This document shows, one piece after another, positions 1-7,254 of a stretch of 10,901 nt of DNA. Within the stretch, counting starts at the first letter, position 1. The number at the start of each line of letters is the position of its first letter. The notes beneath the pieces are model-generated. The model saw only the letters and a program-made list of their open reading frames with translations. It was not told where the DNA came from and did not search any database. The stretch is from Acanthaster planci (taxonomy: Eukaryota; Echinodermata; Asteroidea; Valvatida; Acanthasteridae). The stretch covers positions 149,237 to 160,137 of the forward strand of contig NW_019091695.1 of assembly GCF_001949145.1 (NCBI RefSeq). Direction: 5' to 3'. Position numbers and translations under genes: made by a program.

Positions 1-1178
1 TTGTAATTCTTATTTTTCATCTAATTTTCTCAAAATTAAAAGATTCTCTATTAGAAAAGCAATTTTTTTTAATGGTTTTGGCTGAAAATGGATTTTTCGT
101 AGGGTTACTTTTTATTTGTGAAGACATTTTTGTCTCGATCCTAAACCGATCCAGAACTAGGTAAGGTGTCATCGTCACTTTCGTCGATCGATCCTGTGAG
201 TCCAAATATAAAAGCTTAGATTTTGAAAAAAAAATTGAAGTATATCCAAAACACAAAGTTGACTTCTGACCATATTTCACTCGAATTTGAGGATTTTTTA
301 GCTGCAGTCTTACTGAATAATTTGCGCGATCCGGAACTATGAAAATGACTGTACCAAACCTATATGAACAAGAGACCGAAAGAGTTTCGTCTTATGAGGG
401 GGAAGTGCTGTTGATGTACATGTATACTTGCATGATTGTATTTGTAACTATCAAACCCTGTCGGCCTAAATGACTTTTGAGCGGAATAAGTAGTGCTTAC
501 TGTTTGAATTAAGAGTATTTTGCCAAATAAAACAATATGAATGAAAATTACTTTATGTCGGGATTGACAACGAAGCGAGAATGGACTGTGTAATATTCCA
601 GCGGTACTGGGATTCCACACGGCGTGCGGTAGGTAGTGATCACGCACAAATTGTGCAGTTGATCGGCCTCTTTTTATAATCAAAGCACTAAATGTGCGCT
701 ACAAACCCAAAGAGTCAGAGAACCAGTTTAGTTAAGTTTTATACCAACAAATCTTCCGTTTCAAAATTATTTTTAAATTAAAGTAACTTGAACTTCCTCA
801 GTGATTCAGCGGAACTGTGGATGAGGAATTGACCAAAAAAGCAGAAATGATGTTTTCTGTATGTATTAAAGCATTTCAAGTCCAAGTATTTTTTCATTCG
901 AAAAAAAGGAAATGTTGACAGGTGCAAGTCATAATACAGTCGGCCAATCAAATGTCACTTGTCGAAGTACTTATACATTAAAATCTCGACAACTAAACCT
1001 CAGGGGAATGGAGTTATTCTGAAAAAGTATTTATTAAACTAAACCACTTCATCATGGTACGTACCTTCGTGTGGCAAAACTTTCATACCCCATAGTCATT
1101 TAACAACGTGAAGCGCTGCTATTTTTTTCATTTGGGCTTCCCTATGTGTGGTCACCTGACCTTTCTTTTTACGGTCAC
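1..1178. other. AT-rich stretch without a recognisable gene
   Basis: I see no gene, RNA gene or clear repeat here. A 44-codon frame on the plus strand (339-473) begins with Met-Lys-Met-Thr-Val-Pro and reads smoothly for its first 25 codons, but it matches no family I know and is short enough to be chance. The phrase CGATCC(A/G)GAACTA occurs twice (147-159 and 327-339), a weak direct repeat. One TACATGTA octamer lies at 417-424. The far right (about 1141-1178) has a pyrimidine-rich run just before the possible exon that begins at 1179. Confidence 0.6.
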
Positions 1179-1246
1179 ATGGCTGCTGCAGTGTCGGTGA
1201 TTGGACTGCCTGAAGGGGACTACAATTGGGCCCGCGTTGCAATCAG
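1179..1246 (+). CDS. possible first coding exon, unknown protein
   Basis: The ATG at 1179 sits in a good animal start context (CACATGG). The frame reads MAAAVSVIGLPEGDYNWARV and then Ala-Ile-Arg, and at 1246/1247 it meets CAG|GTTAGT, an acceptable splice donor. Without splicing, the frame runs five codons further to a stop at 1263-1265, giving only 28 residues, so it makes sense mainly as a first exon ending in phase 2. I do not recognise the peptide. No convincing second exon was found; the nearest acceptor-like CAG is at about 1282, which would make the intron only about 36 bases. The segment overlaps the end of the long minus-strand frame 1220-1873, so at most one of the two is likely to be real. 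Confidence 0.22.
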
Positions 1247-1873
1247 GTTAGTTTCAGCGTCTTGAAAGCCAGGATTACACAGTTGCAGCGATGTTGATTT
1301 ATGCAACGTGCTGGTCTTCATCAGAAAAGAAATGAACTTGCGATGACTCCTAACCCTGTATAGACTTCCGATACTTTCAACGCCGTTTGAAGCATTTTGG
1401 TGGCGTTTTTTTGAATCAGAAACTTCAAAATAAGTGGATGTAATGGTGTGGGCATTGTTCGAGTTACGGTGGTATTTTTGTACATAAAACTTTAAGCCTT
1501 TTAACCCATGACGTACATAGCACTGATCTGGTCCACACGTTACACGACCAGCGCTCACCATTTGTGCACGCCAGATGCGTTCTGCATGTACGTGGTCATG
1601 CAGCATCCGGGACATTTCCTTTGAGCGTTTGCAGGTGCGTTTATCATGCACATGGTTTGCAGCTCTGTTCTCTTTTCTGATGTTCCCCGTGAAGATTTGT
1701 TTTTCTGTTTCATACACCCACAAAAAATTTGCAAACTGAAGGTAACAATTTCGTTTGATAAAAAGGTAGGAGAGATTAACTCCGACGTTTAGAACAATGT
1801 TCTGCTTGCTTCCTATGTACGAAAAAGAACCGTGTTTCGGGCAAATAATCCACCGGGTCGCGCACAATGCCAT
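1220..1873 (-). CDS. 217-codon open frame, unrecognised
   Basis: This is the longest uninterrupted frame in the window, from ATG at 1873 to a stop at 1220. The product would be 217 residues, rich in Ser, His, Arg and Asn, with scattered Cys and no run of hydrophobic residues long enough for a membrane segment. No domain is recognised. A run this long is not expected often by chance in 11 kb of this composition, which is the main reason to list it. Against it: a second minus-strand frame (1713 to 1555, 52 codons, containing Arg-Lys-Cys-Pro-Gly-Cys-Cys) is also open, a donor-like GTGAGC follows ATG at about 1558-1553, and a possible plus-strand exon overlaps the end. It could be an exon, a decayed transposon gene or chance. 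Confidence 0.22.
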   Translation of the reverse strand: MALCATRWIICPKHGSFSYIGSKQNIVLNVGVNLSYLFIKRNCYLQFANFLWVYETEKQIFTGNIRKENRAANHVHDKRTCKRSKEMSRMLHDHVHAERIWRAQMVSAGRVTCGPDQCYVRHGLKGLKFYVQKYHRNSNNAHTITSTYFEVSDSKKRHQNASNGVESIGSLYRVRSHRKFISFLMKTSTLHKSTSLQLCNPGFQDAETNLIATRAQL

Positions 1874-1895
1874 TCGTTTTTAGACGATCTCTTTT

Positions 1896-1931
1896 CCGGG
1901 TACCCGATGTTAACAAAAAACGGGTACCCGG
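1896..1931. repeat. hairpin of two GGGTACCC palindromes
   Basis: CCGGGTACCCG (1896-1906) and its exact reverse complement CGGGTACCCGG (1921-1931) flank a 14-base spacer. Each arm also contains the palindrome GGGTACCC, so both direct and inverted pairings are possible. A related TACCCG follows at 1941-1946. The site lies just outside the start of the 217-codon minus-strand frame. It may be the terminal part of a repeat element or a binding site for a dimeric protein; nothing else identifies it. Confidence 0.6.
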
Positions 1932-2101
1932 TTCTAAAAATACCCGCAAATGCACACCCATATATATTAATTTACTGAGAAATTTAATTCCGATCTCCAC
2001 CGATCATAAACTTATCTCCGTTATCTCTTTCTATATAAGCACACATAAAATTTTTTTAAAACCCAAAATATCTAACACTAAGGTTATTCAATCTTGATCC
2101 A

Positions 2102-2119
2102 ATTTTGGGAACCCAAAAT
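2102..2119. repeat. short inverted repeat ATTTTGGG/CCCAAAAT
   Basis: Two perfect 8-base arms are separated by AA, just before the large repeat block starts at 2131. CCCAAAAT also occurs near 2061, so the motif may mark the edge of the block. Confidence 0.5.
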
Positions 2120-2130
2120 CTCTCCAGTAT

Positions 2131-2568
2131 TGAATTGTAGTATATTGCCATTACCTACATGTAACTAACATATTGTCGAAAAAATATTGATTCTACCGTA
2201 TTTGGTTCCTGAGATAAACAAAAGGTCCAAAAATCAAGGAAATTCACATAAAATCACATGATGCTGTCATCAACACGGCAGTGCATTTTTTGTCTATAAC
2301 AAGTCCCGTAATACTTGTGTACAAACTTTCAATTGAATCGGAGTTGTAGTTCTTGAGATATAGAGCTCTAAAGTTTGCTTTTTTGTAGTGACGTCACATG
2401 ACACGTGATGACGTCACCATTACGAAAATGACTTAGAACCAATGTGGGGTGGAGGTCTAACTATATGTCAAGTATGAAGTGAATCAGAAAAGAAACAATT
2501 GCCAAAGTGGCACCTAGAAAAAAACGTGTAATCCTAGATGGGATTTCTAGCGGAATAAAAAAAAAACC
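2131..2568 (+). repeat. direct repeat copy A
   Basis: It begins with 26 bases shared exactly with copy B (from TGAATTGTAG to CCATTACCT) and continues through matching blocks: AGGTCCAAAA, CAATTGAATCGGAGTTG, AGAGCTCTAAAGTTTGC, ACCAATGTGGGG and CCAAAGTGGCACC, ending in an A-rich run. Compared with copy B it has a six-base addition at about 2156 that creates a TACATGTA octamer, and an extra segment around 2265-2300. Confidence 0.85.
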
Positions 2569-2717
2569 CTGGAGGTTCTATGTCTGTTTGCCAACAGAAC
2601 ATAGGGCTTTTTCGCCGAATGTTATTGAACTTTTTTGATAGGCATGCCATGCAACAAGAATTTTGAATGTATGATGTTGCATTAGTGAGATATGGCAAAA
2701 AAAGTCAATGGCAAAAA

Positions 2718-3160
2718 GTAAACATTCAAAAAGCAATAATAAATCACCTGTGACATCATCATGACATCATTACTATGGTAATATCTTTGTGTTGGGGTAG
2801 TTGCCTTGTCTAAGTATTGCGAAGATCAACATTTTATACATGACTAAAATTCATGCTTTGGATCTGTGTACAAAGTAAATGGGAAAATCAAATATTCAAA
2901 AATCAATAATAAATCACCTGATGACATCATCATGACGTCATTACAATGGTAATATCTTTGTAATTGGAATAGTTGCCTGATGTCACTTTTGTGAAGATTG
3001 ACGCTTCATAAATGACCAAAATTAAGGCTTTTAATCTGTGTACTAAGTCAATTGGAAAATTAAATATTCAAAAATAAATAATAATTCATTTGATGACATC
3101 ATCATGATGGCATTTCAGATGTTGTGTAATTGGACTACTATCTACTGTACTTACCCACCA
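2718..3160 (+). repeat. tandem repeat, unit about 171 bp
   Basis: The phrase AATAATAAATCACCTG recurs at 2735 and 2905, and in degraded form at 3077, giving periods of 170 and 172. Units one and two match along their length, including CATCATGAC(A/G)TCATTAC, ATGGTAATATCTTTGT and TCTGTGTAC. The third copy loses similarity after about 3120. A nucleosome-like period of 170 is typical of satellite DNA; whether the array is larger elsewhere cannot be seen here. Confidence 0.8.
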
Positions 3161-3258
3161 AGTTTCACAACTATCGAACTTGTGTGTTTTGCAAAATCAC
3201 CTTTTTGATGACGTCATCATGACGTCACACAATTTTCCAAATTTTGTGCATTGACGTA

Positions 3259-3537
3259 TTGGCCAACAAACCTAACACAAAAAGAATTTTGAATTTATTA
3301 TATTTGGTTAGTGAAATATGGCAAAAGCCCTTAAAAATTCAAAATTATGTATAAAATTACATGATCATGTCATGATGACGTCATCCCAATTTTTATATAT
3401 AACACATCCCTGTCTAACCACATATCAAGTTTCAACCCAATTGGACTTATCGTTCTGTAGATATAGGGCTTTGAAATATGTAACTTCGTGATGACGTCAC
3501 ATGACCTATAATGATGTCATCATGATGTCACACTTCC
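3259..3537 (+). repeat. weaker third copy of the repeat module
   Basis: This copy aligns with copies A and B through TTGGTTAGTGAAATATGGC-like, TTCAACCCAATTGGACTTAT and GTAGATATAGGGCTTTGAAA phrases. It is then flanked by ATGACGTCACATGACC and a TGATGTCATCATGATGTCAC palindrome pair. It is clearly more diverged than A is from B, so duplications happened at different times. Confidence 0.65.
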
Positions 3538-3644
3538 CGGCACGCTTCATAATGATCACGCTTCATAACGATCAGATGTTCGCTTATATGTGTTTTTAAA
3601 AATCGCTTTTTTTATGGCATCATCATGAAGTCACACCAATATCG

Positions 3645-4028
3645 TGAATTGTAGTATATTGCCATTACCTAACAAACATATTGTCATGAGATATAAATGA
3701 AAGGTCCAAAACAAAAAAACAGTAAAATCGAGTAAATTCACAGAAAATCACATGATGACACATGTAAGACATCCCGATATACTTGCATACCAAGATTCAA
3801 TTGAATCGGAGTTGCACTTCTGGAGATACAGAGCTCTAAAGTTTGCATTTTTGGAATGATGTCACGTGACTCGAGATGACATCACAGTGACGAAAAGTTC
3901 TAGGACCAATGTGGGGAGGTGGTCTATGTGCCAAGTATGAACTTGATCGGAAGTGAACCGCCTGCCAAAGTGGCACCCAGAAAGAAACACGTGTTATCCT
4001 ATGGGTTTTGAAGTGGAAAAAAAATCAA
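3645..4028 (+). repeat. direct repeat copy B
   Basis: This is the partner of copy A, about 1514 bases downstream in the same orientation. It lacks the six-base CATGTA-type addition and some interior bases of A. It ends with the same CCAAAGTGGCACCCAG and an A-rich run, after which the hairpin-containing segment at 4044 begins. Confidence 0.85.
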
Positions 4029-4043
4029 GAAAAAAATAACAAA

Positions 4044-4136
4044 AACAATAGCTGTTTCGCAGGATGCGCAACAGCTAATAATAATAATTAAAAAAACAAG
4101 GGAAAAAAAAGAACAAGAACAATAGCTGTTTCGCAG
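4044..4136. repeat. 74-bp spaced direct repeat with internal hairpin
   Basis: AACAATAGCTGTTTCGCAG occurs exactly at 4044-4062 and 4118-4136. The first copy opens a stem-loop: TAGCTGTT (4049-4056) pairs with AACAGCTA (4070-4077), and inside it CGCA (4058-4061) pairs with TGCG (4065-4068) around GGA, with one mismatch between the stems. The sequence between is purine-rich with an AATAATAATAATTA run. The second copy keeps only the left half of the hairpin. This is likely part of a foldback-type repeat; no protein is implied. Confidence 0.75.
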
Positions 4137-4374
4137 TATGCTTTCAGCAGGCAATTGGCCACTGATGAGTGCCAGACCTGGATGACAGGTAGTGGGGTCA
4201 ATGTGAATTGTTTGCATGTATAGTGTACTTGCAGTGCCAGCATAAGGCACAAGAAGTATGTTAGCACGGCGGGTACATGTGTACAAGTAGCAGGACCTCA
4301 GAATATTGCTTTTTTTTCAAGCTACACCATCTTTTCAGAATATCAACCTGAGGCATTCTTGTTTGCAGGAGTTT

Positions 4375-4494
4375 GCAGGATTCAGGCAGTGGTGTTCAGC
4401 ATGTTCAGTCACAACTATCGCAGGATTTTGCTGGATTCAAGTTACTTGGGACTTTTACATCACATTGAAATTAATTTGCAGGATTCAGGTTACG
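4375..4494 (+). repeat. minisatellite segment A (GCAGGATTCAGGTTAC)
   Basis: Copies of GC(A/T)GGATTCAGGTTAC-like units start at 4375, 4430 and 4478, about 48-55 bases apart, with extra partial copies such as TTGCAGGAGTTTGCAGGA just before. The segment is paralogous to one at 6027-6152. Comparison of 4420-4449 with 6027-6068 shows that the second has two six-base additions, each producing TACATGTA. Confidence 0.75.
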
Positions 4495-4558
4495 TCCATA
4501 AAAAAGGGGTAGGGAGTTACGGTTAAAAATTAGGCCTTAACGTTGTCAAGTAAAAATT

Positions 4559-4880
4559 AAGAGTTCATTTGCAAAAACAGATATGTCCATTTCTGAAAAT
4601 TTCATCAATCCTGTTTTCCTAGTCCTTAACCCTAACTCTCCTGAATCGTCCAATTTTAATATGATTTTACAAACACCCTAGTGAGTTGCAGTTAATGTGA
4701 AGAAATAGCAGTACACCTGAACACAGGACAATTAGTTAAGTGTGACAACTCCTGTTGGTCACAATTAATTATCCTGTGTTCAGATGTACTGCTTTACGTT
4801 TCTTTACATTAAGAGCTACGAAAACAAGACCAATGAAAATTTTCAGAAATGGAGTTATCCGTTTTTGCAAATGAACTCTT
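4559..4880. mobile_element. foldback (long inverted repeat) element
   Basis: The left outer arm (4559-4629) and right outer arm (4809-4880) are reverse complements with few differences; the first 20 bases, AAGAGTTCATTTGCAAAAAC, match exactly. The inner arms (from 4692 and from 4812 inward) are also complementary, around AGCAGTACA(C/T)CTGAACACAGGA. The centre at 4741-4763 is TGTGAC...GTCACA. Apart from a 62-base addition in the left arm the structure is symmetrical about position 4752 or close to it. There is no coding capacity, so this is a non-autonomous foldback or MITE-like element. I could not identify a flanking target duplication. Confidence 0.85.
4626..4695. repeat. TTAA-flanked 62-base addition in the foldback arm
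   Basis: The left arm reads TTAA (4626-4629), 62 bases, then TTAA (4692-4695), where the right arm has a single TTAA (4809-4812) at the matching place. The additional DNA begins CCCTAACTC and ends GAGTTGCAG; the ends share an inverted AACTC at the same offset. TTAA duplication is the signature of piggyBac-type insertion, but 62 bases is very short, and loss from the right arm by recombination between two TTAAs would look the same. Confidence 0.6.
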
Positions 4881-5597
4881 CAAATGCTCTTGGGCTTGTA
4901 TAAAAGTCAACATTGCTTGTCCAGCTGGCCAGTGAACAAAGTTTTTTGTAATGATATTTAAAGTTCAAAGTAGCAGAAGACAAGCTAAATACTCAAAATG
5001 TGACAGATTGAAAAAGAAAAAGACAACATTCACTCAACTGCAAGTAACAAAGGGATGCCAAAGGGATTCCACTGAAGTTTGGTGTTTTAAAGATGCACAT
5101 TTACTTGTTATGGTCTATTTTCACAAACTGGTTGGAGATTTTTCATAAATACACATGTAGGCCTTGTCAAGCAGTGAGAACTATTCTAACATCGTAATCC
5201 TTTACGAGCGGCAGGAAGGCTTCAATTAGGTCTTGTCAAGAAATTGCACACTTACATCAGGGGCTGAGTGAAAAATGTCATCGGCATTTTATCCTGATTT
5301 TCAACCTGCAATTCCGGTGTACTGTACATTGACATGTACATGGAGAATCAGGAACTGCTGCAGCTGTACCATTCTAATCAAGTAAACTCTCAGATCTTAA
5401 ATGTCATTTTAACACCAAAAAATTGTGAAACTGCAGTAAAATTATTGTCAGTTAATTGTCAGTTAATGAAGGAAACTGCATTTTCACGGTTCTCAAATTT
5501 ACAGTGTGACTTCATTATGAATTTTTACATACCGTACACATTCCCTTTCTTTCCATCATTCAAGTCCATCAAAAGACATCTATTAAGAAAGATAAAA
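4881..5597. other. stretch with no recognisable gene
   Basis: Two short plus-strand frames lie here (4951-5148, Lys-rich, and 5334-5609). Neither resembles a known protein, and the second ends inside a 16-bp tandem repeat. A small 11-bp duplication, TTGTCAGTTAA twice, is at about 5447-5468. No RNA gene or element ends were seen. Confidence 0.6.
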
Positions 5598-5645
5598 AGA
5601 AGCAAGTAATAAAAGAAGCAAGTAATAAAAGAAGCAAGTAATAAA
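5598..5645 (+). repeat. perfect 16-bp tandem triplication
   Basis: The unit AGAAGCAAGTAATAAA is repeated three times without a single difference, so the expansion is recent or under active slippage. Each unit contains TAA stops in more than one frame. Confidence 0.95.
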
Positions 5646-5752
5646 AAGGTTTGTTGTAATGGTGTATTGAGAATAAATTACCTTGCTGATACCAGTCCTC
5701 AATCCTTCAGCTCAAGTTACATGTAATCACTGTGTTAATAATAATATACATG

Positions 5753-5779
5753 TAGCTGTACCCAGCGCATGTACAGCTA
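5753..5779. repeat. 9-bp stem hairpin next to an octamer
   Basis: TAGCTGTAC (5753-5761) is the exact reverse complement of GTACAGCTA (5771-5779), with a 9-base loop. It overlaps the TACATGTA octamer at 5747-5754. Possible function unknown. Confidence 0.6.
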
Positions 5780-5907
5780 GTATGTTCGGGTTCCGCGGTC
5801 CCAACATCAGAAAGATTTCCATAATACTTTCACTTATTTTCCTGTAAAGTGACTTACAACCCCCTAGATAGTAATTACAGGTCATAAAAGTCAATTTGAG
5901 CAGTTAG

Positions 5908-5953
5908 AAAATGTAAGCATTTTCTTAAGTGACAAAATGTAAGCATTTACTTA
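5908..5953 (+). repeat. 26-bp tandem duplication
   Basis: AAAATGTAAGCATTT(T/A)CTTA occurs at 5908 and 5934, one mismatch in 20 bases. It is a local duplication just upstream of minisatellite segment B. Confidence 0.8.
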
Positions 5954-6026
5954 GCAAAACACTTAGAATTTGTCAGACCAGTTTTATAGGGTTTGTACAC
6001 AGGGTGTTCAGTGAAATCTTTCCCTT

Positions 6027-6152
6027 GCAGGAATACATGTATGCAGGATCCAGGTTACTACATGTAGGCCTATTGCACCACATGACATTGCAGGATTCAG
6101 GTTACTTGAGGAATTGTGATAAAAGAGGATTTTGCATGATTCAGGTTATGTA
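6027..6152 (+). repeat. minisatellite segment B (GCAGGATTCAGGTTAC)
   Basis: Units begin at 6043, 6090 and 6134 (spacing 47 and 44), with GCAGGATCCAGGTTAC, GCAGGATTCAGGTTAC and GCATGATTCAGGTTAT. The segment is homologous to segment A at 4375-4494, and the interval CCTATTGCACCACATGAC corresponds to CTTTTACATCACATTGA there. TACATGTA octamers at 6034-6041 and 6059-6066 are absent from segment A, exactly as six-base differences. Confidence 0.75.
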
Positions 6153-6907
6153 TGTAGCCTAAACTTGTACATTTGCAACAGAGGGTCAGTCAGTGAAACG
6201 CTTACAATTGCTGGGAAATGAGACACCCTTAGGGGCCATTCATAATTTTCAATGTTTTAAAATTCCGACTTTTTTCGAAATTGTTGGTGGGTGGGTTAAG
6301 GTAAAAAATTGAAAATTGAAATTCTCTTTTTCTTCAAAAAATGTTGAAAATGTACCCAAAAAATGAAATCTCAACTTGCCCAACTCAGCATAAGCATTCC
6401 ATTTTACGTCTCTTTACTGCTACATTACAGCAGTGCTAAAATGCTGCATTGTGCATCGCTGTATATTTTTATAATGCGTAGACTTGGATATGCGGCTGAT
6501 TTCACGGCGAAACTGCGCAAATGCTTAACTCGACTTTTGCGGCAGTAAGTTTGATACATTACACAAAATGCTGCACAAGTTGACTTACGCAGTTGCGCAC
6601 AGTTTAATGCACATCACTAACAGTGTAACGTACACGTACATGTACGTCACATGGTGCGACGATATAAGGTTCAAAGGTACAATGTAGATGTCGTTGCCAC
6701 CTCCGTGATTTGCTCATGGCGACTCAAAATCCTCTGAATTTACCTCCAAAATGCTCCCAAAATCACTCATGCGTCCAGCTACGGACCCAGTGAGAATAAT
6801 ACTGGTAGATTCTTGTAATGACGATGGTTTTGCTCACTGTTGCGAAGAAAAGATAAATTTCAACTGGAAAAGTGAAGACGTCCTGACGACTTTTGTTTCG
6901 TTCTGTT
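6153..6907. other. intergenic stretch with weak repeat traces
   Basis: At 6231-6250 the phrase GGGGCCATTCATAATTTTCA, followed by a GGTGGGTGGG run, resembles a dispersed repeat phrase I have seen in other animal genomes; only one half seems present. From about 6717 to 6907 the base use looks somewhat like coding DNA: an ATGGCGACTC start at 6717 opens 25 codons, and a second frame from 6750 opens 54 codons to a stop at about 6914. These do not join into one protein and match nothing known. Confidence 0.4.
6634..6647. repeat. 14-bp perfect palindrome ACGTACATGTACGT
   Basis: The palindrome is centred on the TACATGTA octamer at 6637-6644 and preceded by a further ACGTAC, giving a run of alternating purine and pyrimidine steps. 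Such a run can form a cruciform; no binding protein is implied. Confidence 0.8.
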
Positions 6908-7012
6908 GCCGATGATGTCACCATATACATGTAGTCTGGTTCCCGGACCACTGATTTTGGAGTGATCAGAATCTTTGGTCCGGAAACCATACTATACGGT
7001 GCCATCATCGGC
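6908..7012. repeat. inverted repeat with 37-43 base arms
   Basis: The left arm (6908-6950) and right arm (6976-7012) begin GCCGATGATG and end at CCGGACCA when read inward. Over 37 aligned positions I count four mismatches, and the left arm carries six extra bases, CATGTA, which turn TA into TACATGTA at 6926-6933. The loop is 25 bases. The plus-strand frame 6955-7254 (99 codons, stop to stop) starts in the loop, and a minus-strand frame crosses the structure; neither is recognised. This is probably a small foldback element. Confidence 0.8.
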
Positions 7013-7254
7013 ATTTTGAACAACGTAGTGATTTCGGGGTCGTTTTTTACAAACTAAGGTGTTCTATGATTAGCGACCGCATACAGGCTACTGTGCATCG
7101 CTACTGCACATCACACTGCCGAAACAAAGTTGTATGCAAAACTTGGTCTCTGCACCAAAAATTGGTTTCGCTTGGCTTGCGCAAAGCATTTTGGGATAGC
7201 ATCATTCACGTGGACATCATTTTGTTGACGAAGACCAACCCCAGCGACTGCTGA

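Larger units (their letters stand above)
2131..4028. repeat. block of diverged nested repeats rich in TGACGTCA
   Basis: The whole block consists of related modules: two direct copies of about 400 bp (2131-2568 and 3645-4028), a weaker copy (3259-3537), and a tandem array of about 171 bp between them. The shared parts are a phrase like AATCGGAGTT followed by GAGATATAGAG, a TGATGACGTCATCA-type palindrome, and the phrase CCAAAGTGGCACC. Exact TGACGTCA occurs seven times (2389, 2409, 2933, 3209, 3220, 3376, 3492), with many one-base variants such as TGACATCA. No long reading frame is present. This looks like an old satellite-like or transposon-derived region. I cannot name the family. Confidence 0.85.

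Noticed and set aside
2718-3160. CRISPR-like spaced repeats
   Set aside because: The repeats are long, continuous and diverged, without short identical repeats and unique spacers, and the DNA is animal-like.
4162-4190. CTGATGA resembling a hammerhead ribozyme core
   Set aside because: No GAAA follows after a possible stem II, and no flanking stems I or III are visible. The minus-strand CTGATGA at 1324-1318 fails for the same reason.
4626-4640. TTAACCCTAACTC resembling telomere repeat CCCTAA
   Set aside because: Only one CCCTAA is present, with no second unit in register.
5334-5609. 91-codon plus-strand frame
   Set aside because: No motif, AT-driven composition (Phe, Asn, Lys, Ile), and its end lies in a perfect tandem repeat.
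6763-7254. Minus-strand 86-codon frame and plus-strand 99-codon open stretch (6955-7254)
   Set aside because: Both cross an inverted repeat, so some of their openness comes from the structure itself; neither has a recognisable motif and they overlap on opposite strands.
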